A stretch of 64,000 bases of DNA from Streptomyces sp. NBC_01224. GTDB taxonomy: Bacteria > Actinomycetota > Actinomycetes > Streptomycetales > Streptomycetaceae. The DNA is taken from NCBI RefSeq assembly GCF_036002945.1, contig NZ_CP108529.1:3162001-3226000 (forward strand), read 5' to 3'. Made by a program: the position numbers and the translations under genes. Shown one piece after another: positions 1 through 7,944 of this stretch. The notes below the pieces were generated by a model that saw only the letters and a list, made by a program, of their open reading frames with translations, was not told where the DNA came from and ran no database searches. Positions within the stretch are counted from its first letter, which is position 1. Each line of letters begins with the position of its first letter.

Positions 1-446
1 TGCTTCCAGATCGGAACCTCGTGCTTGAGGTCGTCGATCAACTTGCGGCACGCCTCGAACGCCTCGGCGCGGTGGGGGCAGGAGACGGCGACGACTACAG
101 CGAGGTCGCCCACTCGGAGGTCGCCCACCCGATGGACGGCGGCCAGCGCCCGGACCGGGAATTCCGCGACGACCTTCTCGGCCACCCGGCGCAATTCGTC
201 CTGAGCCGAGGGGTGGCAGGAGTACCCGAGTGCACCGACGTCCTGACCGCCGTCGTGGTTGCGCACCGTACCGACGAAGAGCGCCGTGCCGCCCGCGGCG
301 TCGTCCCCGACCGCCCGGAAGATCTCGTCGACCGACAACGGCGTGTCGCGAATCGCCAGCAGCCGGATGGGGTCGCTTGCCGCCTGCTCGCCGGGGTGGT
401 CGTGGGTGGAAGCCATGGGGCCCATGGTGCCGTACCGCGCCGACAT
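1..446 (-). CDS. moaE: Molybdopterin synthase catalytic subunit MoaE (3' end outside window)
   Basis: MoaE forms the molybdopterin synthase heterotetramer with MoaD and converts precursor Z (cPMP) into molybdopterin in the cytoplasm. The reverse-strand reading shows family landmarks in order: LFVGTVRNHDGG, then a GYSCHPSA stretch, LAAVHRVGDL, VSCPHRAEAFEACR, and the lysine-rich signature DLKHEVPIWK as the last visible residues. The gene is cut by the left edge just after this motif, so only about ten to fifteen C-terminal residues should be missing. Three in-frame ATGs are possible (446, 425, 416); 446 is the longest and 416 begins MASTHDHPG, which looks like the conserved start. About 70 bases separate it from the upstream epimerase-like gene on the same strand. 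MoeZ at 32-33 kb would supply sulfur to MoaD. Identity is firm; the start is uncertain. Confidence 0.9.
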   Translation of the reverse strand, partial: MSARYGTMGPMASTHDHPGEQAASDPIRLLAIRDTPLSVDEIFRAVGDDAAGGTALFVGTVRNHDGGQDVGALGYSCHPSAQDELRRVAEKVVAEFPVRALAAVHRVGDLRVGDLAVVVAVSCPHRAEAFEACRKLIDDLKHEVPIWK

Positions 447-516
447 CGTGGAATAGCGTCTTCCACCGGAGGACCGCCTCTGACCTTGGAGCCTTCTACG
501 GACGGACCGCAGCCGC

Positions 517-1659
517 CTAGATCCGGCGGCGGGCCTTGCGGGCGCGGCGGACCAGGGCGGCGGTGCCGAGCAGCGCCACGGTCGCACCGGCGGCACCTGC
601 CGCGGTGGCGTCCTTGCGGCCGAGTCGGCGTCCGGCGACGGTGTGCCGGCCCTCGACCTCTTCGAGGAGCGCGGCGAGCACCTCCTCGTTGGTCCAGCTC
701 GGGCGCCAGCCCACGTCGTGCAGCCGGCTCACGCTGACCACCCAGGGGTGCATCGTGTACGCCAGATCGCCCGCCGGGGACGGGGTGAGGCCGATCCGGT
801 GCAGCCGGGCGGCGGCGCCGAGTGCCACGGCGGAGGGCAGTTCCATCCGGCGGACGCCGCTGAGCTCCTCGACCTCCTCCTGTTCGAGCCAGCCGTCGCA
901 GCCGACCGCGAACTCGCCGTCGATCTTCTCCAGCGCGGCGTACTCCAGGGCCGTGACCAGGTCGTCGACGTGGCAGAACTGCCAGGTGGGGCGTGATCCG
1001 GCGACGACCAGGAGGCGCGGCGACTCGAAGTAGCGGGTCAGGGCGGTGTCCGTACCGCCGACCAGGACGGTGGGGCGGACCACGGTGACATTGAGGCCGG
1101 GGTGGGCACGGGGTGCGCGCCGCCCGAGCCGTTCGATCTCCAGGAGGTCGCCGACGCCGGTGGCCTCCGCCGTGGCACGCAGTTCGGCGTCCTCGGCGAG
1201 AGGGATGTCGTTGTCGGGCAGCGCCCCGTAGACCATCGCCGAGGTGCACAGCACGACCCGGTGGACCCCGACGGCCGCGGCGGCCGTCAGCACGGTCTGG
1301 GTGCCGCGCACGTTGTAGGCGGTGCGGGCGGCGGGGTCGGTCTCCAGGTCGAGATCGAGTGCCAGATGCACGACGACATCTGCGCCACGCAGCTTCTCCG
1401 CGATGGCGGGATCCCGTACGTCGAGGATGTGCCAGGTCACCTCGGTGACTTCTCCTCGGCGTTCGTCGATGGCGATGACCTGCTTGATCTCCTCGGACGC
1501 CGCGAGGCGTGCGAGGAGCAGCTCACCGACGCCCCCCGCGGCTCCGGTGACCGCGACGACGGGGCCACGGTTCCTGGAGCGGCTCTTTGCGAGCTTGTTC
1601 TCGGTCGCGGGGTCGGACAGGTTTCGCGCTGCGCGAACCTGAGGATCTGGGGAACTCAC
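517..1659 (-). CDS. NAD-dependent epimerase/dehydratase family protein (extended SDR)
   Basis: 380-residue extended short-chain dehydrogenase/reductase-like protein. A Rossmann nucleotide-binding loop (VTGAAGGVGELL) lies near residues 35-46, followed by an acidic strand end (AIDERRG), a DVVVHLAL segment and a YNVRGTQTVL segment. The usual YxxxK catalytic pair is not obvious where SAMVYGALPDND falls, so it may be an atypical or non-catalytic member. The C terminus is a short hydrophobic stretch (ATVALLGTAALV) followed by a basic tail (RRARKARRR), suggesting membrane tethering with a cytoplasmic basic end. I chose GTG 1659 because GGAGA sits 7 bases upstream; an ATG further out would add about 22 residues. 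Substrate unknown. It diverges from the DUF2342 gene across 192 bases. Confidence 0.8.
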   Translation of the reverse strand: MSSPDPQVRAARNLSDPATENKLAKSRSRNRGPVVAVTGAAGGVGELLLARLAASEEIKQVIAIDERRGEVTEVTWHILDVRDPAIAEKLRGADVVVHLALDLDLETDPAARTAYNVRGTQTVLTAAAAVGVHRVVLCTSAMVYGALPDNDIPLAEDAELRATAEATGVGDLLEIERLGRRAPRAHPGLNVTVVRPTVLVGGTDTALTRYFESPRLLVVAGSRPTWQFCHVDDLVTALEYAALEKIDGEFAVGCDGWLEQEEVEELSGVRRMELPSAVALGAAARLHRIGLTPSPAGDLAYTMHPWVVSVSRLHDVGWRPSWTNEEVLAALLEEVEGRHTVAGRRLGRKDATAAGAAGATVALLGTAALVRRARKARRRI

Positions 1660-1684
1660 CGGGCGTCTCCAGCGGTTGTCTTCA

Positions 1685-1712
1685 GTACGTACCCGAATGA
1701 CGCGTACGTACC
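1685..1712. promoter_or_regulatory. Direct repeat GTACGTACC in divergent promoter region
   Basis: The 192-base gap between the divergent SDR and DUF2342 genes carries two exact copies of GTACGTACC (1685-1693 and 1704-1712), starting 19 bases apart, about two helical turns. This spacing suits an operator for a dimeric or tandemly bound regulator, but no partner is known. Function is inference only. Confidence 0.3.
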
Positions 1713-1851
1713 AGGTGGCGTCCATCCTGCCGCAGGCCGGGAGCCGGCGGAGCACTGAGGCCCCAAGCGGACTTTTGGTGTCTACGCTGGATGGTGATGT
1801 CGGGCAGTCGCCGTCGGTTCGAGCCGGCGGCCCTACGAGCCGAGGAAACCC

Positions 1852-3303
1852 GTGAGTGACACCCCATTCGGATTCGGCCTTCCGCCGGAGGAGCCGGAGA
1901 ACGGCGACGAGGGCAAGAAGAAGGACCCCACCGGAGGTGGGCAGGGTTCCGGCGGGCCGGCGAACCCGTTCGGCTTCGGGCCCGGTGCGGGCGGGGACAA
2001 CCCGTTCGCGGCGATGTTCGGCACGATGAACCCCAACGACCTGGGTGCGGCCTTCCAGCAGCTCGGCCAGATGCTGAGCTACGAGGGCGGCCCCGTGAAC
2101 TGGGACATGGCCAAGCAGATCGCCCGCCAGACGGTCTCGCAGGGCACGCCGGACGGCACCAAGGACGCGAGCGTCGGCCAGTCCGAGCGGTCCGCGGTCG
2201 ACGAGGCGCTGCGGCTTGCCGACCTCTGGCTGGACGGCGTGACGTCGCTGCCCTCCGGTTCGGTCTCCACCGTGGCGTGGAGCCGTGCGGAGTGGGTCGA
2301 GGCGTCCCTCCCCGCCTGGCAGAAGCTGGTCGACCCGGTGGCCGAGCGCGTCGGTCTGGCCATGGGCGATGTGCTGCCTGAGGAGATGCAGGCCATGGCG
2401 GGCCCGCTGATCGGCATGATGCGGTCCATGGGCGGCGCGATGTTCGGCCAGCAGATCGGGCAGGCCGTCGGTGTGCTGGCGGGCGAGGTGGTCGGTTCGA
2501 CCGACATCGGGCTGCCGCTGGGCCCGGCGGGCAAGGCCGCGCTCCTTCCGCTGAATGTGGAGAGGTTCGGCAAGGACCTCAGCGTGCCGCAGGACGAGGT
2601 GCGACTGTATCTGGCCCTGCGCGAGGCCGCCCACCAGCGGCTTTTCGCTCATGTTCCGTGGCTGCGCTCGCATCTGTTCGGCGCCGTCGAGGGGTATGCG
2701 CGCGGCATCAAGGTCGACACGAGCAAGCTGGAGGATGTGGTCGGCCAGTTCGACCCGTCGCAGCCGGAGCAGCTGCAGGACGCCCTTCAGCAGGGCATGT
2801 TCCAGCCTGAGGACACGCCGGAGCAGAAGGCCGCTCTGGCCAGGCTGGAGACGGCGCTCGCACTGGTCGAGGGCTGGGTGGACGCGGTGGTGCACGAGGC
2901 GGCGAAGTCTCGTCTGACCTCGGCGGACGCACTGCGCGAGACCATGCGCAGGCGCCGCGCCTCCGGCGGGCCGGCCGAGCAGACGTTCGCCACGCTCATC
3001 GGCCTTCAGCTGCGTCCGCGGCGGCTTCGTGACGCCTCGCGCCTGTGGGCGTCGCTCACGGACGCCCGCGGTCTCGACGGGCGCGACGCCCTGTGGGAGC
3101 ACCCCGACATGCTGCCGACCGCCCAGGACCTGGACGATCCGGACGGCTTTGTGCATCACGAGCAGCTGGACTTCTCCGAGCTGGACAAGATGCTCGGAGA
3201 GGCCGCGAAGGGTGCGCAGAAGCCCCGGGCCGAAGCGGGCGACGCGGGCTCCGAGGAAGCCGACGACCGGAAGAGCGACGGCAAGGGCGAAACCGACCAG
3301 TGA
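1852..3303 (+). CDS. Zinc-dependent metalloprotease-like protein, DUF2342 family
   Basis: 483-residue member of the actinobacterial DUF2342 family (annotated 'putative hydrolase' or 'coenzyme F420 biosynthesis associated'). A Gly/Pro/Asn-rich N terminus with FGFG repeats (about residues 5-60) precedes a helical core with a Met-rich stretch (MRSMGGAMFGQQIGQAVGVLA) and the family hallmark LREAAHQRLF near residue 260. There is no plain HExxH, so protease activity is not shown by the sequence. The C terminus is charged and disordered. GTG start at 1852 with GAGG about 8 bases upstream. Its stop overlaps the start of the Nudix gene by 4 bases, so the two are probably translationally coupled. The M. 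tuberculosis relative also lies upstream of the whiB7 region, which supports orthology. Confidence 0.85.
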   Translation: MSDTPFGFGLPPEEPENGDEGKKKDPTGGGQGSGGPANPFGFGPGAGGDNPFAAMFGTMNPNDLGAAFQQLGQMLSYEGGPVNWDMAKQIARQTVSQGTPDGTKDASVGQSERSAVDEALRLADLWLDGVTSLPSGSVSTVAWSRAEWVEASLPAWQKLVDPVAERVGLAMGDVLPEEMQAMAGPLIGMMRSMGGAMFGQQIGQAVGVLAGEVVGSTDIGLPLGPAGKAALLPLNVERFGKDLSVPQDEVRLYLALREAAHQRLFAHVPWLRSHLFGAVEGYARGIKVDTSKLEDVVGQFDPSQPEQLQDALQQGMFQPEDTPEQKAALARLETALALVEGWVDAVVHEAAKSRLTSADALRETMRRRRASGGPAEQTFATLIGLQLRPRRLRDASRLWASLTDARGLDGRDALWEHPDMLPTAQDLDDPDGFVHHEQLDFSELDKMLGEAAKGAQKPRAEAGDAGSEEADDRKSDGKGETDQ

Positions 3304-3845
3304 GCCTGTACGACGACGCCGTTCTCGCACTGAAGGGGTACGAGAACCTGGACCCGGCCCAGGAGGAACTGCGCCAGGTCTATCTGGACCACCTGGTCCG
3401 GCATCCCGACGGCATGTGGAAGGCCTGCGAAGCCGGACATCTGACGGCAAGCGCACTGGTGATCGATCCGGAGCGCGGCCGGGTCCTGCTCACCCTCCAC
3501 CGCAAGCTGCAGATGTGGCTGCAGATGGGTGGCCACTGCGAGCCGCAGGACGCCACACTGGCCGCCGCGGCGCTGCGTGAGGCCACCGAGGAGTCCGGCA
3601 TCAGCGGCCTGACCCTGCTCGCGGGCGGACCGGTGACGCTGGACCGCCACCCGATCCCCGCGCCCTGTCACTGGCATCTGGATGTGCAGTACGCGGCGCT
3701 GGCGCCGTCGGGCGCGAGGGAGCAGATCAGCGACGAGTCGCTGGACCTGCGCTGGTTCGCGTACGACGAGGTCGCGTCGGTGGCCGATACATCGGTCGTG
3801 CGGCTGATGACGCGCGTCCGCGCAGCCCTGGAGCAGCGCGGCTAG
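3300..3845 (+). CDS. Nudix hydrolase
   Basis: 181-residue Nudix-fold protein, expected to hydrolyse a nucleoside diphosphate linked to another moiety. The catalytic box appears around GGHCEPQD...LREATEESGI: the REATEESG core with its metal-binding glutamates is intact, but there is one more residue than the canonical Gx5Ex7REUxEExGU pattern, with Asp in place of the first Glu. Substrate cannot be read from the sequence. GTG at 3300 overlaps the upstream TGA in a GTGA arrangement, so it is coupled to the DUF2342 gene. A perfect hairpin follows directly downstream. Confidence 0.85.
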   Translation: MSLYDDAVLALKGYENLDPAQEELRQVYLDHLVRHPDGMWKACEAGHLTASALVIDPERGRVLLTLHRKLQMWLQMGGHCEPQDATLAAAALREATEESGISGLTLLAGGPVTLDRHPIPAPCHWHLDVQYAALAPSGAREQISDESLDLRWFAYDEVASVADTSVVRLMTRVRAALEQRG

Positions 3846-3859
3846 GGATCGACATGCGG

Positions 3860-3903
3860 CACTGCTGAGGGTCGGTCTCCGGGGAGACCGACCCTCAGCA
3901 GTG
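3860..3903. terminator. Bidirectional intrinsic terminator-like hairpin
   Basis: A perfect 21-bp stem (3860-3880 with 3883-3903) with a 2-base GG loop, placed between the convergent Nudix (+) and AIM24 (-) genes. No clear U-tract follows on either side, as is common for Streptomyces terminators. Confidence 0.75.
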
Positions 3904-3927
3904 TTGTCCGTGCCGGCGCGGTGCGGC

Positions 3928-4683
3928 TCAGTTCCAGGAGTTGTTCTGGTTCTGGCCGTGGGCGCCGTGCTGGCCCATTCCGTACTGGGCCCGGACGCCC
4001 TGGCCGATCTCGTGGTTCTGCGGGGGCAGCACCTCGCTCGGCTGGACCAGGGCGAAGCCCTGGCCGAGGAAGCTGAGCTCCCAGCCCTCGCCGGTGTTGC
4101 CACGCCGCCGCCAGACGCCCGAGGAGTGCGTCTGGGCCTGCATCTGCACGCGCAGCGAGCTGGACCAGGCGACGATCGCGTCGGCATCGGCATTGACGTA
4201 CTTGTCCGGCGTGACCTGCATCATCAGCGGCTGGCCAGAGGTCATCAGAGCGACCTTGCCGGTGCCGGAGATGTTGAGCTGGTACTTGCCGGTGCCCGAA
4301 ATGCCGTACTGGCTGTCCACCGCGATGACCTCGGTGTGCAGCGAGGAGTCGAGCGCCAGGACGTAGGCGCTGTCCACCGTCATCCCGTCGTGGTCGACGT
4401 CCACGACATGGATGTACTGCGCGAGGTTGGCGAGATAGACGGTGCCCTGCCCGGAGCAGCGCATCAGGTCGAGGCCCTCACCGGTGCTCGCGCGGGCGCG
4501 GCGCTGCCCGTGCGACTGGTACTCGCCGTCGAACTCCATCAGTCCCTGATAGGCGACCATGGCGCCCTTGCGGGCGAGGACGTCGTCCTGGCCGGTCAGC
4601 GAGACCCGCAGGAGCTGCGGATTCTGGACGGTGTACCTGTCCTGGGACTGCTGTTCCGTGTAGCTGAAAAGCGGACTCTGCAT
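3928..4683 (-). CDS. AIM24 family protein (third gene of operon)
   Basis: 251-residue AIM24-family protein (beta-rich TRAP-like fold; the yeast founder is mitochondrial, bacterial role unknown). Family signatures are visible: LARKGAMVAYQG near residue 36, LMRCSGQGTVYLA near 75, DSSLHTEVIAV, an ISGTGKVAL strand and the terminal block GQGFALVQPSE. The tail is Gln/Asn/Gly/His-rich (GMGQHGAHGQNQNNSWN) and looks disordered. It follows the second AIM24 gene after a 19-base gap on the same strand and is the last gene of a three-gene TerD/AIM24 operon. No signal peptide or membrane helix seen. Confidence 0.85.
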   Translation of the reverse strand: MQSPLFSYTEQQSQDRYTVQNPQLLRVSLTGQDDVLARKGAMVAYQGLMEFDGEYQSHGQRRARASTGEGLDLMRCSGQGTVYLANLAQYIHVVDVDHDGMTVDSAYVLALDSSLHTEVIAVDSQYGISGTGKYQLNISGTGKVALMTSGQPLMMQVTPDKYVNADADAIVAWSSSLRVQMQAQTHSSGVWRRRGNTGEGWELSFLGQGFALVQPSEVLPPQNHEIGQGVRAQYGMGQHGAHGQNQNNSWN

Positions 4684-4702
4684 GGTGTGTTCTCCCTCCC
4701 CC

Positions 4703-5383
4703 TCAGTTCCGGACCCGCAGGCGGTCGGTGCTGTCTTCGCTCGGCTGTACGACGACGATGCCCTGGCCGGAGAAAGCCATCTGGTACGCCTCGCCGCTGC
4801 CGCGCCCGATGAGTGAGGATGCCTTGAAGCTGCGCTTGCCCTTCACCTTGAGGTTCGGGGACCACGCCACGAGGGCGTCCGGGTCGACGTAGGTCTCGTC
4901 CTCGCCGCGTCCGCAGTCGACGACGATCGGTGTGCCGCGCGAGGTGATGGCGACCCAGCCGGTGCCCGAGATGCAGACGTTCCACAGGCCCTGCCCGGCG
5001 AACTTCGCGAGGCCCTTGACCCGCTCCACGCCCCAGGTGAGATGGCCGTCGAAGGCGAGGACGTTGGTGCCGTTGACCGAGAGGGAGTCGTTGTTGAGGT
5101 TGATGACGACCACATCGGCGCCGTAGTCGGCGAGGTAGAGCAGTCCGTCGCCGGAGCACTTCATGATCGGTGCGCCCTCGCCGGTGATCCACTGGGAGGC
5201 GATCTGGCGTACGGCGGGCGGGTTGGGTTCGTACTGGATGAAGCCCTCGTACGAGACCATCGAGCCGGTACGTGCGTAGAGGTCCTGGCCGGTGGCCATG
5301 GCGACCTTGAGCATCGTACGGCCGTGGTTCTCCATACGAGCCGTGACGGGGGTCGGGGCGTAGCCCGCGAGTTGCTGGTTCAT
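4703..5383 (-). CDS. AIM24 family protein (second gene of operon)
   Basis: 226-residue AIM24-family protein, shorter than its downstream paralogue and without the Gln/His tail. It keeps the family blocks: YARTGSMVSYEG, IMKCSGDGLLYLA, NVLAFDGHLTWGVERVKG, ISGTGWVAITSRG and GQGIVVVQPSE. ATG 5383 begins MNQQLAGYAP, with GGAG a few bases upstream. Only 11 bases separate it from the TerD-AIM24 fusion gene, indicating co-transcription. Biochemical role unknown; three AIM24 copies side by side suggest a hetero-oligomeric assembly, which is inference. Confidence 0.85.
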   Translation of the reverse strand: MNQQLAGYAPTPVTARMENHGRTMLKVAMATGQDLYARTGSMVSYEGFIQYEPNPPAVRQIASQWITGEGAPIMKCSGDGLLYLADYGADVVVINLNNDSLSVNGTNVLAFDGHLTWGVERVKGLAKFAGQGLWNVCISGTGWVAITSRGTPIVVDCGRGEDETYVDPDALVAWSPNLKVKGKRSFKASSLIGRGSGEAYQMAFSGQGIVVVQPSEDSTDRLRVRN

Positions 5384-5394
5384 GACGGGCTCCC

Positions 5395-6993
5395 TCAGAC
5401 CTCGTAGGGCTGGACGACGATGAAGTTGCCGGGGGCGCCCCGGAACTGAAGGTTCACGGTCTCTCCGCTGTGTCCCGGGTACGCGTTGCGGCGCAGCCGG
5501 ACCTGGCTGGAGATGATCACCTGCGACGCCGACGACCAGGCCACGACGGCATTGCAGTCGGCGAAGGTGGTCGGGGTGACGGGCAGGACGACAGGGACGC
5601 CGTGAGTCTTGACGACGACCGTGCCGGTGCCCTGGAACTGCATGGTGAACAGGGCGCCGCCGGGGATGCCGTGGCCCTCGATCCTGCGGACCTCGTGCTG
5701 CAGCGACTCGTCGAAGGCGAGGACGTTCTCCGCCGAGACGCAGATGCCGTCGCCCTGCAGCTCGATGGCGTGCAGATGGGAGCCGTCCTCGGCCAGGAAG
5801 ACCTGTCCGCGGCCGGTGCAGCGCATCAGCTGCATTTCCTGGCCGGTGGAATTGCCGACGATGCGGCCCGCGAAACCGGCACCCTTGTAGCTGAAGTCGA
5901 CCTTGCCCTGGTACATCACCATGCTGCCCTGACGGGCGAGCACGGGCGTGCCGCCCATGGTGAGGTCGACCCGCATGAGCTGCTGGTTCTGCGGGGTCCA
6001 ACGCTGCCCGGTGGCCGTCTCCTTGTACGGCTGGAGCGCGGCCTGAAGACCGGCCCCGGCCTGCGGCACGCCTTGCGGTACTCCCTGGGGCATTCCGGGA
6101 GACTGCTGGCCGTAGGGAGCGGGGGCCTGCTGCCCGTACGGGGCGGCGGGCTGCTGGCCGGGGATCTGCCCGAACTGCGGCTGCTGGGACGGCTGGCCCG
6201 GCTGCCCGTACGGAGCCGGGGCGGGGGCGGGCGGCGGCACCATGCCACCGAGCGGCGCCATCGGGGCTGCCATCGTCGGCGCGGAATGCATCTGCTGTTG
6301 CGGCGTGGGGGCCGGGGCGCCGAAGGACGGGGCCGGCTGCGGGGCTTGGGGTGCCTGCGGTGCGGCCGGCGCGCCGAAGGGCGGGGCGGGCGCCGGTGCC
6401 GCCGCCTGCGCGGGCGGGGCGAACGACGGGGCGGCTGCCTGCGGCTGAGGTGCGGCGGGCTCCTCCTCGGCGACCTCGCCCCCGAAGTTCTTCAGCAGCG
6501 CGTCGAGGCCACCGTCGAAGCCCTGGCCGACGGCGGCGAACCGCCAGACGTCCTTCAGGTAGAAGTCGCCCAGCATCACCGCACGCTCAGTGGTGAACTC
6601 CGAACCGTTGAAGGCGTACCTGACGACTTCCTCGCCACCCGCGACGATCCGGATGTATCCGGGGCCGACCTGGGACATCTGCCCGGCGCCGTCGACCGTC
6701 GCCGTGAACGACAGCTTGTGGATGTTCGCCGGAATGCGGTCCAGAGTGACGCGGAACGACTCGGTGTCACCGGCCTGGGCGCCGAGGAGCTGAATGGACT
6801 CCTCGGGCGATTTAGGCTGATTGAAGAAGATGAAATACCGGTCGTCGGAGAGCTGCTCATTGGCATCGAGGCCGAAGCAGCTGATGTCAAAGGTCAGTCC
6901 CGGGCCGGCGATCTGCACACCTACGTACAGGTCCGTCCCCGGCGTGAGATCGCTGATCTTGGCCTTGTGGCCGCGTTGGAATTCCCTGGCCAT
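5395..6993 (-). CDS. TerD domain - AIM24 domain fusion protein (first gene of operon)
   Basis: 532-residue fusion. Residues about 1-185 are a TerD/tellurium-resistance-type domain (KISDLTPGTDLYVGVQ start; DISCFGLDANEQLSDDRYF carrying the acidic calcium-binding type region; FAAVGQGFDGGLDALLKNFG end). Residues about 190-345 are a low-complexity linker rich in Pro, Ala and Gln with repeated PYGQQ, PSFGAP and PQGVPQ units. The rest is an AIM24 domain (LARQGSMVMYQG, LMRCTGRGQVFLA, FQGTGTVVVKTHG, APGNFIVVQPYEV). I chose ATG 6993 (MAREFQRGHK) because a G-rich Shine-Dalgarno lies upstream and TerD homologues start here. TerD proteins are linked to stress, Ca2+ binding and membrane-associated complexes; this gene probably founds the operon. 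Confidence 0.88.
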   Translation of the reverse strand: MAREFQRGHKAKISDLTPGTDLYVGVQIAGPGLTFDISCFGLDANEQLSDDRYFIFFNQPKSPEESIQLLGAQAGDTESFRVTLDRIPANIHKLSFTATVDGAGQMSQVGPGYIRIVAGGEEVVRYAFNGSEFTTERAVMLGDFYLKDVWRFAAVGQGFDGGLDALLKNFGGEVAEEEPAAPQPQAAAPSFAPPAQAAAPAPAPPFGAPAAPQAPQAPQPAPSFGAPAPTPQQQMHSAPTMAAPMAPLGGMVPPPAPAPAPYGQPGQPSQQPQFGQIPGQQPAAPYGQQAPAPYGQQSPGMPQGVPQGVPQAGAGLQAALQPYKETATGQRWTPQNQQLMRVDLTMGGTPVLARQGSMVMYQGKVDFSYKGAGFAGRIVGNSTGQEMQLMRCTGRGQVFLAEDGSHLHAIELQGDGICVSAENVLAFDESLQHEVRRIEGHGIPGGALFTMQFQGTGTVVVKTHGVPVVLPVTPTTFADCNAVVAWSSASQVIISSQVRLRRNAYPGHSGETVNLQFRGAPGNFIVVQPYEV

Positions 6994-7100
6994 GCGTAAC
7001 GACCGTCCCCCATCCCGAATGTGAATGCGTCGCGCCAGGCTAACCGCAAACTCCGACATTGAGCTAAGTCGGTACACACCCGGTACAGAATCGCCGAACG

Positions 7101-7724
7101 TCACTCACCGCGCGCAGCAGGCAGATGCGGCAGCCGGTCGGCCGCCACCACCCCTTCGAGGTAGCCGCGAGCCCGCTCGGTCCGCGGATACGCCTCCAGC
7201 AGCCGCCAGAATCGCGGACCATGACCGGGGACCAGCAGATGCGCGAGCTCATGGACGAGCACGTAGTCGACAACGTACTCGGGCATGCCCTGCAGCCGGT
7301 GCGACAGTCGGATGCTGCCCTCAGCCGGGGTGCAGGACCCCCATCGGGTGTTCTGATTGGTCACCCACCGCACCGACGCGGGTCTTGCCCGGCCCTGAAA
7401 ATACTGGGCGGACAACCGTGCGGCCCGCTCGGCAAGTTCGCTGTCACCGAGGATGCGTTTGCTCTCCTGGGCAGCGAGTTTGTCGAGCATCACGTTCACC
7501 CAGCGCTGCTCCTCGGCCTCCGACATCCGGGCAGGGATGAGCACGATGGTGCGGTCTCCCTCGCGGTACGCGGAGACCGTTCTGCTGCGGCGATTGCTCC
7601 TGCGGACCTCGACCGCGCTCGTTGCCGAGGCGCGGGGCGGACGGCCCGCCGCGCTGCGCTGATGGGTTCCGGCGCTGCGCGCGGGGGTCTCCCCGGCGAA
7701 TCCGGATGACGGGTCGGCGGGCAC
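7101..7724 (-). CDS. YgjP-like (DUF45/M48-type) metallopeptidase
   Basis: 207-residue cytosolic protein of the YgjP/DUF45 family. The zinc-binding site HELAHLLVPGHGPRFW is at about residues 158-173, with the extra conserved TRWGSC block before it (NQNTRWGSCTPAEGSIRLS). The first 45 residues are Arg/Ser/Ala-rich and poorly conserved, so translation might begin later. GTG 7724 is the longest start but has only a weak ribosome binding site. The 108-base gap to the TerD operon suggests a separate unit. Protease activity is inferred from the motif. Confidence 0.85.
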   Translation of the reverse strand: MPADPSSGFAGETPARSAGTHQRSAAGRPPRASATSAVEVRRSNRRSRTVSAYREGDRTIVLIPARMSEAEEQRWVNVMLDKLAAQESKRILGDSELAERAARLSAQYFQGRARPASVRWVTNQNTRWGSCTPAEGSIRLSHRLQGMPEYVVDYVLVHELAHLLVPGHGPRFWRLLEAYPRTERARGYLEGVVAADRLPHLPAARGE

Positions 7725-7944
7725 GCCATGACGTTACCCGGTGTCGGTGGGGGAAGTCCCGCCTCCGGGACGGTTCGCGCTTGATCCGCTCCACGGCATG
7801 CACCATTTGAACGACTAATACCCCACGCCTGTGGATAACTTTCTGCAAACTTCGACGCCGGCCTGCATTCTGACAACGGATCTCGCGGAGATCCGGGCCA
7901 CAGCCCACGCACAGAGATCATGGAACACAGACCGGGGGAACGCC

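Noticed and set aside
1660..3456. N-terminal extension of the SDR gene through the DUF2342 gene on the minus strand
   Set aside because: Shadow of DUF2342 read in reverse; the SDR has a proper GTG with GGAGA at 1659.
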